Shown here: positions 1 to 6,624 of the stretch, one piece after another
How positions within the stretch are numbered: position 1 is the first letter of the stretch
How the letters are laid out: the number at the start of each line of letters is the position of its first letter
Assembly (NCBI GenBank): GCA_018676385.1
Contig: JABHEX010000169.1
Location: forward strand, 1 to 6,624
DNA from: Akkermansiaceae bacterium
GTDB taxonomy: Bacteria > Verrucomicrobiota > Verrucomicrobiia > Verrucomicrobiales > Akkermansiaceae
Reading direction: 5' to 3'
Length of the DNA: 6,624 nucleotides
Notes under the pieces: generated by a model
Seen by the model: the letters and a program-made list of their open reading frames with translations, nothing else
What the model was told of the DNA's origin: nothing
Database searches by the model: none
Made by a program: the position numbers and the translations under genes

Positions 1-1862
1 AGGGAAGTGATGGCAAACTGAATCTCATAGTTTGGCCATTGGGACTTAAGAGTGATGAAAAAACAGTCACTATACCGCTTAGAGTAGTGGGGAGATTTGC
101 CGATACTTTCCCTTACAATTGTAAGCGCTCGGATATGATGTTGGAAGAGCTATGCGACTTCATCGTAACCGACTACAAATCAAGTAACTGGAAAAAGCCG
201 AACTCTTTTTATGGCGGGCCGCACGGGGTAGCGCATCAGATGCTTGCATTGATGGCTAGTGGAAAATCCAAGTATGATCGTATCATCAAGGACAATATCA
301 AGAGCTACTATAATTTGCGTTATAACCCGGCTGGCGGAGGCTTCCAAACTTGGAGGTGGGGTTTCGAGGGTATTGTTATGGGTGAGTATTACCTCTTGCA
401 CAAAGATCGTAAACTTTTGCCTGCTATTAAGTCACTAACAGATTGTATGCCGCTGGGGTCTCGAAACAGTAATGGTATTTACACTCACCGATCCGAACTT
501 AACCTGAGGCTTACTGGCAAAAAACCCTACGCATCTATTGCCGCTATTTCTGGGTTGCAAATGATTGCCATGAGCCTGTTTGATAAAGCGGCATTGCCTT
601 ATGACAAAAAACTCTATCAGAATATCCATCAGCATTACCTGAATAGCGCGACACCGGATACAGCACAAATTGCTTACGCTTTTAATTCTGCTGATCGGTT
701 CAACAACCCAAAAATCACTCACCGTCATGCTATCCTCAAGCTGAAAGATAAAAACAAAGGCGGCAGCGGCAAAGGACCAGGCTATTTACTTCCCAATGGC
801 ATGCAGGACATTGGCGAATATGAGGTCTTTTGGCCGACCAAAAAAGATCCAAGATGGAAACCTCTTGATTGGCTTGAGAAAGAAAGGGCTACCAATCTCG
901 TTACTGAACTTAAGGAGAAGGGGACACTTAGGGTCGATCGTAATCACCCAGACTACAAACAAGCGCCTGAACCTAAAAAGCCTTACAAAACAACCCGCAG
1001 CGGCGGTCACTTAGCACCTGTCGGGATGGGAGCACTTGCACATCTAATCCGCAGCAATGGTACGGATTCCTGGAAATACCTTGGGATGCACTTGGCGAAC
1101 ACATGTGCCATAGCCCCTGGAAATTCCTTCGATGGTCACGCATCTTCGCATCTTGCAGGCTTTTGGAGCATCCTAGGTGCGGCACAATCTGATGATGCTA
1201 AGCTGAAACGTGCCTACCTCGACTACATGAAGACCTTCATTATTTTGTCAGAAACCCACAACGGCGGATTAATCCTTCAGCCATGGGGGCGTGACCGTCC
1301 GAACTGCAATTCAGATTGCTCATATGGGCCACGCCCGCTAACAACCGCCACTGGTGCCATTGTTCTGGCATTGGCTAAAAAACGCCTTCAGGTAACAGGT
1401 GCCGGGACATCAGGATATGTGAGTAATTCTGCACCCAAAAGAGGTCTCGATAGTTTGCGCAGAAAAGCACGACCCATGTCCAATGAACGCCGTGCTCTTC
1501 TGGACAAAGGACTGCTCAAAGCGCTTGCCGAACTCAGTCACGCTGATGAGTTAAAACCAAAACCAATCAGTCTATCAAAGGCGCGCAGTAAGGTCTGGTT
1601 GGCAAAAGTAGGAGGTGATACCAAACTGACCTTTCAGGCAACCGTGGGAGACAAACAGGCTACTTTTGATTTTACAGATTTAACACCCAAAGATCACGCC
1701 GCGCTCGCACAGCTGGTGGCAGTCTATCGCCCCGAGGATAAAATGGCACTTGTATCCGCGGGAGTTTATACCGAGGTGATCGGAAATACGAAGAGAGCTG
1801 ATGCCTATTACTTGGAAGCAGGCTCAGATGTGAAAGAAAAAATTGACCAGCTGTTTGAGTAG
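1..1862 (+). CDS. DUF6288-like protein, 5'-truncated by the window edge (PDZ-like end, helical toroid-like domain, TPR-like C-terminus)
   Basis: The frame is open from base 3 and stops with TAG at 1860-1862. A TTG at 39 could be read as a start, but the upstream codons encode GSDGKLNLIVWPLG and run into GLKSDEKTVTIPLRVVG. This looks like the last strands of a PDZ-like domain, so the true start is probably outside the window. Counting from the TTG, residues 20-460 are a long, mostly helical region with conserved-looking motifs: FYGGPHG (57-63), GGGFQTWRWGFEG (99-111), GPGYLLPNG (246-254), HLAPVGMGALAHL (324-336), HLANTCAIAP (351-360) and SYGPRPLTTATGA (428-440). From memory this pattern matches DUF6288 proteins of Planctomycetota and Verrucomicrobiota. 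The fold may be an alpha/alpha toroid like those of terpene cyclases or lanthionine cyclases, but that is inference. After a basic linker (about 465-520), residues 545-600 form helices resembling a TPR pair. No catalytic residues can be assigned and the function is unknown. Any signal peptide would lie outside the window. The next gene is convergent. Confidence 0.7.
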   Translation, partial: GSDGKLNLIVWPLGLKSDEKTVTIPLRVVGRFADTFPYNCKRSDMMLEELCDFIVTDYKSSNWKKPNSFYGGPHGVAHQMLALMASGKSKYDRIIKDNIKSYYNLRYNPAGGGFQTWRWGFEGIVMGEYYLLHKDRKLLPAIKSLTDCMPLGSRNSNGIYTHRSELNLRLTGKKPYASIAAISGLQMIAMSLFDKAALPYDKKLYQNIHQHYLNSATPDTAQIAYAFNSADRFNNPKITHRHAILKLKDKNKGGSGKGPGYLLPNGMQDIGEYEVFWPTKKDPRWKPLDWLEKERATNLVTELKEKGTLRVDRNHPDYKQAPEPKKPYKTTRSGGHLAPVGMGALAHLIRSNGTDSWKYLGMHLANTCAIAPGNSFDGHASSHLAGFWSILGAAQSDDAKLKRAYLDYMKTFIILSETHNGGLILQPWGRDRPNCNSDCSYGPRPLTTATGAIVLALAKKRLQVTGAGTSGYVSNSAPKRGLDSLRRKARPMSNERRALLDKGLLKALAELSHADELKPKPISLSKARSKVWLAKVGGDTKLTFQATVGDKQATFDFTDLTPKDHAALAQLVAVYRPEDKMALVSAGVYTEVIGNTKRADAYYLEAGSDVKEKIDQLFE

Positions 1863-1901
1863 AAAATTGAATACTTTGTGTGTGTCATGCTAACAAGGCA
1901 T

Positions 1902-1926
1902 CTAATGGTCTCCCAGACCTAATGGT
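1902..1926. repeat. Short direct repeat CTAATGGT flanking a 5-bp hairpin
   Basis: CTAATGGT occurs at 1902-1909 and again at 1919-1926, 17 bases apart start to start. Between and partly overlapping the copies, GGTCT (1907-1911) and AGACC (1915-1919) form a 5-bp stem with a CCC loop. No T tract follows, so this does not look like an intrinsic terminator. It could be chance, a duplication scar or a weak RNA structure near the 3' end of the upstream transcript. Confidence 0.3.
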
Positions 1927-1982
1927 AATAGCATCAACGATATGGTATAGATCTCTGTCGCGTTCAGAGTGAAATACCCAAG

Positions 1983-2001
1983 AACCTTGGAGGTTGTTTT
2001 T
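1983..2001 (+). terminator. Weak intrinsic terminator candidate for the DUF6288-like gene
   Basis: AACCT (1983-1987) and AGGTT (1991-1995) form a 5-bp stem with a TGG loop, followed by G and five T (1997-2001). It lies about 120 bases past the stop of the + strand gene. The stem is short and has only two G-C pairs. An alternative stem, CCAAG (1978-1982) with CTTGG (1986-1990), would exclude it, so it is a weak candidate. Confidence 0.3.
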
Positions 2002-2153
2002 AGTTTCATACCCACACTAGCCGATTATTAAAGTCTATATTCTAGATTCTAAGTCACAATACCTCGTTAACTCTGAATTTCAGGCATACAGCAAACGAAT
2101 AAAACAAACCGCTACGAATTTAGGTTGGAAAATAACCAAATCTCATGCCAGAA

Positions 2154-5100
2154 TTAAACTCCCCATTCAGCGAGCGCCTTGGTCAGGGCAGGGGACTTTT
2201 TAACTCGGAGTGTTTCACCGGCTTCGATAGTAGCGCGTTTGCCTGATCCTGATTGGAAGTGAATTTCGACCGAAGTTTCACCTGGGTGTTCTGCGAGTAT
2301 CGTACGGATTTTCTCCAGATCTTGCTCCGAGTGACGAGATAGCCACAGACCGATTTGAACAGCTCCATTTTTTGTGGCCTTACGAACTTTAAGCTCCTTG
2401 ATCTCAGAGCCAGTAAGTCGAAGTGTCTCGGTGCGATCATCAACTTGGACATTAGCTTTGAACCGGATGACGCTACCAGACATTAGCAGGCCGGCATCGC
2501 GTGCAGGCACATAACTTTCTTGCCAGCATACAACCTCACAACTGCCGGTGAAGTCCTCGATGTGTAGAACACCAAAGTATTTTCCAGCGCGTGTCGTCTT
2601 GTGCTCAACGTGGCGGATCATACCTGCGAACGGGTATCGGGCACGTTTGTTTTTGGTATCAAGGTCGTCCATCAGACCAATTTTCTCAAAACGATCAGAA
2701 TCAATGATTCCTCTGTATTTATCCAATGGGTGACCGCTGGTGTAACAACCTAATAGCTCTTTTTCGTTGGCGAGCTTTTCATCCTTAGTCCACTCCTCAA
2801 TTTCTGCAACCATGGTGCCATTGTCCTGCGCTGGAGAGGCGCCGGCGAAGTCCATGGTGTCGAATAGTGAGACCTGTCCTTGGGCGCGGTCGCGTTGGGC
2901 CGAGCTGGCGGATGCAACTACTTGTTCAACCCTCCCGTACATGGAGGCCCGTGGCTCGCTGGTCCAGTCTAGCGCACCAGCTTTTACCAGATTCTCTAAG
3001 ATGCGTTTGTTGACACTTTTGGAGTCCAGCCGGTTAGAAAAATCTTCTAAGCTCTCATATGAGCCGTTTGCATCGCGGTCGGCAATAGCGGTGGCCATGG
3101 CTCCCTCACCAACGTTTTTAATGGCGGCGAGTCCGTAGCGAATAGCCAGTTTTCCAGAGGGTGTTTTTTCGGGGGCGAATTTAAGTTGTGAGCGATTGAT
3201 ATCAGGCGGCAACATTTCAATTTCCATCCGATTGCATTCTGAAATAAAGATACCGATCTTATCCGTGTTAGTGAGCTCATTGGACAGTAGGCCACAGAGG
3301 AACTCCACTGGGTGGTTTGCTTTGAGGTAGGCGGTCCAGTAGGAAATGTGGCCATAACAAGCGGAGTGGGATTTGTTGAATCCGTATCCGGCAAAGCCAG
3401 CAATTTTGTCGAAGATCTGGTTCGCAAGTGGGGCGGCGATGTTGTTGGTAGCCTTGGCTCCCTCTACAAAAATCTCGCGCTGCTTTGCCATTTCCTCAGG
3501 CTTTTTCTTACCCATAGCACGTCGCAAAATATCAGCACCTCCGAGAGTGTATCCGGCAAGCATCTTGGCGGCATTTTGCACCTGTTCTTGGTAGATCATC
3601 ACGCCGTAGGTGTCGCCACAGATCTCCTCCAACAATGGGTGCTCATATTTGACTGGTTTGATTCCTTTTTTTACTTCGATCATCTGATCGATGAAGTCCA
3701 TCGCACCCGGGCGGTAGAGTGCGAGCAGATCGATGATATCCTCAATTTTTGAGATCCCATATTTTTTACAGGTTTCTACCATGCCGCCGGATTCAAGCTG
3801 GAACACACCCATAGTCTCACCCCGGTTGAGCAGTGCGAGCGTCGGTTCGTCATCGAGTGGCACTGTATTGATATCAAAGTCCGGCGTGTGTTTACGGATA
3901 TGATTTTCTGCATCCTGGATGACGGTCATGTTTTTCAGACCCAGGAAATCCATTTTAAGCAGGCCCAACTCGGTGATGGCACCCATATCGCACTGGGTCA
4001 CCACCTCACCCTCGTTACCTCGAGTTAGTGCACAGTGCTCGTCGAGTGGGCGATCACCTATGACAACGCCAGCGGCGTGCACACCGGTGTTTCGATTTAG
4101 GCCTTCTAATTTTAGGGCATAATTCCACAGGTCTTGCCAAGTGCTTGAGTTCTCGATGACTTCGCGTAGTTCCGCTTTTTCGTCATATTCGGACTTAAGT
4201 TTTACGCCCGGTTTTGCCTCGATCATCTTCGCGAGCATGTCGGCATCGCCATAGGAAATACCCATGACGCGCGCGACGTCACGGATCACACTTTTGGCAC
4301 CCAAGGTGCCGTAGGTAACGATGTGAGATACCGAACGCTCACCATATTTTTGGCGCACGTAGTCGATCACCTCGGGTCGGCGAGACTGGCAGAAATCGAT
4401 ATCAACATCCGGCGGGCTAACACGCTCCGGGTTGAGGAATCGCTCAAACAGCAGGCCGAAGCGTATCGGGCAGATGTCGGTGATGCCCATAGTGTAGGCG
4501 ACGAGTGATCCGGCTGCGGATCCACGGCCGGGTCCAACGGGGATATCGTTATCACGTCCCCACTGGATGAAGTCTGCGGTAATTAGGAAGTAGGACGCAA
4601 AGCCGAGGTCATTGATGGTCTTGATTTCGTAGTCTAGACGGTCATCGAGGGTTTTCCTGATGTCAGCCTCGTTACACTCGTGCATCTCGCAGAGGTAGTC
4701 GAGTTCGCGTTTGCCGTAGCGCTTTTCCAGGCCATCAAAACAGACCTTATGAAAATACTCCTCACGGGGTGTGCCATCCGGTGAATCAAATTGTGGGTAT
4801 TTCTCTGAGCTTGTGGGATCAAGCACCAGCTCGACATTACACTTTTCCGCGATTTCTAGCGTGTTATCACAAGCACCGGGAAAATCGGCGAACAAGCTAC
4901 GCATTTCCTCAGGTGTTTTGAAATAGTGATCAGCCGGGTAGCTTTTACGGTTTTCGTCTAACAGTAAACGACCTTCTCCAATACAAATAAGAACGTCGTG
5001 TGCTTCGTGGTCGTCCTTGTTAAGAAAATGCACATCATTTGTTGCGACTAGTTTAAGCCCAAGTTCCTGGGAAAAGTCTTTAAGTGTGTTGTTGATCGTC

Positions 5101-5660
5101 TGCTGGATCTCGAGTCTTTGGTCGTTGAGCTCCAGGTAGAAGTCATCTTTGCCAAATAGATTTGCGAGTTGCTCGACCTCCGCGCGTGCGGCGTCGAGAT
5201 CATTCAGATGAAACCACTCGGCGACGGCACCATTGGTGCAGCCGCTCAGGCAGATTAGGCCTTCGGAATATTCTCCCAATAACTCACGGTCTACTCGTGG
5301 TTCGCCAAGCCATTCGCCATCGAGGTGACCAACTGAAACGAGTTTTACTAGGTTCTTATAGCCAGTTTCATTTTTGGCTAATAAAGTGAGATGCGTAGAA
5401 TTTTTTCTGCCTGGAACTTCTTTTTTGTCTTCGATACTCGCTGGTGCGAGAAAAATTTCACAACCTAAGATGGGTTTGATGCCAGCTTTGTGGGCATTCT
5501 GGTAGAATTCGATGGAGCCAAAGAGGTTTCCATGATCGGTAAGTGCCACGGCGGGCATGTCTAGCTCGGCGGCACGAGCACATAGCTCCTTGGTACGGAT
5601 GGTAGAGTCCAGCGTTGAGTAGGAGCTATGAACGTGCAGGTGAACGAAGGAATCCGACAT
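2154..5660 (-). CDS. dnaE: DNA polymerase III subunit alpha (DnaE1-type replicase)
   Basis: This is the catalytic subunit of the chromosomal replicase. From the ATG at 5660 it is 1168 residues, close to the roughly 1160 of E. coli DnaE. Domains in order: PHP domain (1-270) with HLHVHSSYS, TDHGN and TNDVHF; polymerase core with GPGRGSAAGSLVAY (376-389), PDVDIDF carrying catalytic D420 and D422, and KMDFLGL carrying the third aspartate D571; fingers with the YGFNKSHSACYG motif near 760; a tandem helix-hairpin-helix region (about 815-900); a beta-clamp binding motif QVSLF (929-933); an OB fold (about 1010-1090); and a C-terminal domain (about 1100-1168) in the position of the tau-binding region. 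All nine expected PHP metal ligands are present, unlike E. coli. An in-frame GTG at 5666 would add two residues; I chose the ATG because MSDSFVHLHVHS begins like other DnaE proteins. A TAG lies six codons upstream of the GTG, so no longer start exists. There is no frameshift or intein. Confidence 0.98.
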   Translation of the reverse strand: MSDSFVHLHVHSSYSTLDSTIRTKELCARAAELDMPAVALTDHGNLFGSIEFYQNAHKAGIKPILGCEIFLAPASIEDKKEVPGRKNSTHLTLLAKNETGYKNLVKLVSVGHLDGEWLGEPRVDRELLGEYSEGLICLSGCTNGAVAEWFHLNDLDAARAEVEQLANLFGKDDFYLELNDQRLEIQQTINNTLKDFSQELGLKLVATNDVHFLNKDDHEAHDVLICIGEGRLLLDENRKSYPADHYFKTPEEMRSLFADFPGACDNTLEIAEKCNVELVLDPTSSEKYPQFDSPDGTPREEYFHKVCFDGLEKRYGKRELDYLCEMHECNEADIRKTLDDRLDYEIKTINDLGFASYFLITADFIQWGRDNDIPVGPGRGSAAGSLVAYTMGITDICPIRFGLLFERFLNPERVSPPDVDIDFCQSRRPEVIDYVRQKYGERSVSHIVTYGTLGAKSVIRDVARVMGISYGDADMLAKMIEAKPGVKLKSEYDEKAELREVIENSSTWQDLWNYALKLEGLNRNTGVHAAGVVIGDRPLDEHCALTRGNEGEVVTQCDMGAITELGLLKMDFLGLKNMTVIQDAENHIRKHTPDFDINTVPLDDEPTLALLNRGETMGVFQLESGGMVETCKKYGISKIEDIIDLLALYRPGAMDFIDQMIEVKKGIKPVKYEHPLLEEICGDTYGVMIYQEQVQNAAKMLAGYTLGGADILRRAMGKKKPEEMAKQREIFVEGAKATNNIAAPLANQIFDKIAGFAGYGFNKSHSACYGHISYWTAYLKANHPVEFLCGLLSNELTNTDKIGIFISECNRMEIEMLPPDINRSQLKFAPEKTPSGKLAIRYGLAAIKNVGEGAMATAIADRDANGSYESLEDFSNRLDSKSVNKRILENLVKAGALDWTSEPRASMYGRVEQVVASASSAQRDRAQGQVSLFDTMDFAGASPAQDNGTMVAEIEEWTKDEKLANEKELLGCYTSGHPLDKYRGIIDSDRFEKIGLMDDLDTKNKRARYPFAGMIRHVEHKTTRAGKYFGVLHIEDFTGSCEVVCWQESYVPARDAGLLMSGSVIRFKANVQVDDRTETLRLTGSEIKELKVRKATKNGAVQIGLWLSRHSEQDLEKIRTILAEHPGETSVEIHFQSGSGKRATIEAGETLRVKKSPALTKALAEWGV
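2862..2876 (-). other. Internal beta-clamp binding motif of DnaE (QVSLF)
   Basis: Codons for Q-V-S-L-F match the bacterial sliding-clamp consensus QLxLF closely. The position, between the helix-hairpin-helix region and the OB fold, is where the internal clamp motif of E. coli DnaE (QADMF) sits. It should tether the polymerase to DnaN during processive synthesis. The surrounding sequence is polar and low in hydrophobic residues, as expected for an exposed loop. Confidence 0.8.
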
Positions 5661-5671
5661 GGGCACGCCAT
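5561..5671 (-). other. Out-of-frame 36-codon ORF overlapping the dnaE start (possible leader ORF)
   Basis: An ATG at 5671-5669 lies 11 bases upstream of the dnaE ATG in another frame. It reads 36 codons (beginning MACPCRIPSFTCTF) to a TAG at 5563-5561. It is the start best spaced from the AGGA at 5680-5683 (8 bases). The peptide resembles nothing I know and most of its sequence is constrained by the dnaE frame, so it is not called as a gene. If ribosomes use it, it could reduce dnaE translation or feed it through reinitiation. Confidence 0.2.
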
Positions 5672-5679
5672 TGTATGAA

Positions 5680-5683
5680 TCCT
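5680..5683 (-). promoter_or_regulatory. Shine-Dalgarno-like AGGA upstream of dnaE
   Basis: AGGA on the minus strand is the only SD-like match just ahead of dnaE. Its spacing is 8 bases to the out-of-frame ATG at 5671, 13 to the in-frame GTG at 5666 and 19 to the in-frame ATG at 5660. By spacing alone it favours the out-of-frame ATG, then the GTG. The DUF1573-type gene also lacks a clear SD, so the organism may depend weakly on such sites. Confidence 0.35.
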
Positions 5684-5746
5684 AAGCGGGTTGGCAACTA
5701 CAAGTCATCAGCGTAATACATTTCTTGCGGAAAATGCTATCAGAGC

Positions 5747-5775
5747 ACTAGATAATTTGAACATTAGATTGCCAA
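5747..5775 (-). promoter_or_regulatory. Candidate sigma70-like promoter for dnaE
   Basis: On the minus strand, TTGGCA (5775-5770, 5 of 6 matches to TTGACA) is followed after 17 bases by TCTAGT (5752-5747, 4 of 6 matches to TATAAT). Transcription would start near 5740 and give a leader of about 80 bases before the dnaE ATG. The spacing is ideal but the -10 match is modest, and the consensus used by this phylum may differ. Confidence 0.4.
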
Positions 5776-5776
5776 T

Positions 5777-5808
5777 ACTTCTGAAGTTTGTGCTGTTTCT
5801 TCATGAAG
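5777..5808. promoter_or_regulatory. Two similar dyads (CTTC-N-GAAG) just upstream of the candidate dnaE promoter
   Basis: ACTTCTGAAGT (5777-5787) and CTTCATGAAG (5799-5808) are both palindromes with the same CTTC/GAAG half-sites. Their centres are about 21.5 bases apart, roughly two helical turns, so both would present on the same DNA face. They lie directly upstream of the candidate -35 box, a usual place for an activator site. Short palindromes are common by chance, so this is only a candidate operator. Confidence 0.25.
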
Positions 5809-5895
5809 CCCTATTCTTGCGCCTGTGGTGGTCCCAGAAAATATATGTACTGAAGGTAATGTTTTTGTTACATCGAAAACACAAAAGACAGGGGG

Positions 5896-6588
5896 CTATT
5901 TTTTTTGGCGTTTTACACAAACAAATGCTTGTTGTCTTTTGTAGCGGGGAATTGTTGCATCCGTGGTTACTTTGATCATCCCAAAACTTGGTAGATCGGT
6001 GTTTTTGGGAGTAACTTCAAGCTCATACTCCCATCCCTCACGGATAGTTTTAAAATTATAAAGAAAGTCTTCATTAGTGCCTGCGTGTTCTATGATTCGG
6101 ATGGGTTTGTCGTTATTGACCTTGAGTTTGATAGTCTTGGCTTTTGGCTCTTCGTTCTGGTTCCAGAGCAGGGACGTGGGTTCAAGTTCTAGCAGTATGG
6201 GAATTGTGAGAGCCACACTCATAACCATCGATGGTTTGTCGTCCTCATCATCTGTGGTCCAGAGCAGGACAGTTTTTTCAACGGTACCCGAAAAAGAGCC
6301 AATAGCGAACTGAACACGGATTTCACCTTTTTCCCCTGGTTTGTATATCAGCTTACTTTTACTGACCTTGGCGCTGAGACATGAGCAGGCAGAATCATAC
6401 TTGGCAATTGTAAGTGTGCGATCAGTTTTGTTTTCAAAGTGATATGGAACGGTCACTTTTGTTGCATCTGGTTTTGCGGTGACGGCAATCTTGTTTTTGA
6501 TGAAAGTAAAACCTTCTTTGGCACTAAGGTTAGATACAGTAACAAATACCAGAGTGATTACAGGCAAAGTGCGCAGAATGTGTTTCAT
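5896..6588 (-). CDS. Exported DUF1573-type protein with two Ig-like halves
   Basis: From the ATG at 6588 the product is 230 residues. Residues 1-23 look like a Sec signal peptide: MKHILR, a hydrophobic core, then a likely signal peptidase I site after NLSA. There is no lipobox cysteine, so the mature protein is probably periplasmic or secreted. Residues about 27-130 fit a DUF1573 domain: a beta-rich segment, then a CSC pair (C68, C70), then KPGEKGEIRVQF and SFSGTVEKTVLLWTTD, which resembles the family pattern of a Cys-x-Cys followed by PGE-G and a late Thr-rich strand. Residues 131-228 look like a second Ig-like sandwich (LELEPTSLLW, GWEYELEVTP, GMIKVTTDA). An in-frame TTG at 6597 would add MIH ahead of the signal peptide and is less likely. 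No good SD is visible. The stop follows a run of A residues encoding the lysines at the end. The role is unknown; DUF1573 proteins are usually cell-envelope proteins of the Bacteroidota and PVC groups. Confidence 0.8.
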   Translation of the reverse strand: MKHILRTLPVITLVFVTVSNLSAKEGFTFIKNKIAVTAKPDATKVTVPYHFENKTDRTLTIAKYDSACSCLSAKVSKSKLIYKPGEKGEIRVQFAIGSFSGTVEKTVLLWTTDDEDDKPSMVMSVALTIPILLELEPTSLLWNQNEEPKAKTIKLKVNNDKPIRIIEHAGTNEDFLYNFKTIREGWEYELEVTPKNTDLPSFGMIKVTTDATIPRYKRQQAFVCVKRQKK

Positions 6589-6624
6589 ATGTATCAATGT
6601 AATTTAATTACTGAGGATGTTTTC

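Larger units (their letters stand above)
1863..2153. other. Convergent intergenic region, no gene seen
   Basis: This 291-base stretch lies between the 3' ends of the DUF6288-like gene (+) and dnaE (-). I found no credible open reading frame, tRNA or other structured RNA. It contains an 8-base direct repeat flanking a small hairpin (1902-1926), a weak terminator-like hairpin on the + strand (1983-2001), and a short palindrome CTGAATTTCAG at 2073-2083. On the minus strand after the dnaE stop I see only a poor stem (TTGG/CCAA around 2125-2139) and no strong GC-rich hairpin with a U tract, so the dnaE transcript end is not obvious. Confidence 0.6.

Noticed and set aside
435..728. 97-codon minus strand open frame inside the DUF6288-like gene
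   Set aside because: It is antisense to a well-supported reading frame with conserved-looking motifs, and its translation resembles nothing.
2073..2083. CTGAATTTCAG palindrome in the convergent region, considered as an operator or terminator
   Set aside because: It is a single short palindrome with no promoter nearby and no T tract, and is easily expected by chance in AT-rich DNA.
1863..2153. Possible tRNA or small RNA gene in the convergent region
   Set aside because: I could not build a cloverleaf or find a T-loop GGTTCGA-like motif, and no strong promoter-plus-terminator pair frames a transcript.
2767..3138. 123-codon + strand open frame inside dnaE
   Set aside because: It is antisense to the clamp-motif and helix-hairpin-helix region of dnaE, is serine/alanine rich without family resemblance, and is explained by dnaE codon use.
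3312..3752. 146-codon + strand open frame inside dnaE
   Set aside because: It lies wholly antisense to the conserved polymerase and helix-hairpin-helix coding region of dnaE. Its translation has no recognisable domain and no SD, so it is a shadow of dnaE.
5849..5876. AT-rich inverted repeat (TGTTTT / AAAACA) after the DUF1573-type gene, considered as a terminator
   Set aside because: The stem has almost no G-C pairs, the loop is about ten bases, and no proper U tract follows on the minus strand. It would be unstable.
5691..5975. 94-codon + strand open frame across the dnaE upstream region and the 3' end of the DUF1573-type gene
   Set aside because: It starts with TTG, has no SD, covers the candidate dnaE promoter and runs antisense into a real gene. 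Its leucine/phenylalanine-rich translation reflects AT-rich DNA; I see no convincing membrane protein.

Overview
The window looks like chromosomal DNA from a member of the PVC group, most likely Verrucomicrobiota. The base composition is moderate by eye. The combination of a protein resembling the DUF6288 family, a DUF1573-type secreted protein and a DnaE1-type replicase fits that group. The assignment rests on recognising protein families, not on a search, so the phylum is an inference.

Layout, left to right. Positions 1-1862 (+) hold the 3' part of a large gene whose beginning lies outside the window. Its product appears to be a DUF6288-type protein: the end of a PDZ-like domain, a long helical-toroid-like region, and a C-terminal TPR-like helical pair. 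Positions 1863-2153 are a convergent intergenic region with no gene, some small hairpins and one weak terminator candidate for the + strand gene. Positions 2154-5660 (-) hold dnaE, the replicative DNA polymerase III alpha subunit. It is full length, with all catalytic aspartates, a consensus internal clamp-binding motif and a complete set of PHP metal ligands. Positions 5661-5895 are the dnaE upstream region, with a plausible sigma70-like promoter, two similar short dyads just upstream of it, and a Shine-Dalgarno-like AGGA that is better spaced for an out-of-frame ATG than for the dnaE start. Positions 5896-6588 (-) encode a small exported protein of two Ig-like halves, the first being of the DUF1573 type.

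The three genes have no evident shared pathway. dnaE and the DUF1573 gene are co-directional but 235 bp apart, and dnaE seems to have its own promoter. I saw no mobile element, CRISPR array, tRNA, rRNA or defence system. The points most worth a second look are the intact PHP active site of DnaE, which could mean built-in proofreading, and the unusual dnaE translation-start and upstream region. I found no clear case for a previously undescribed system.
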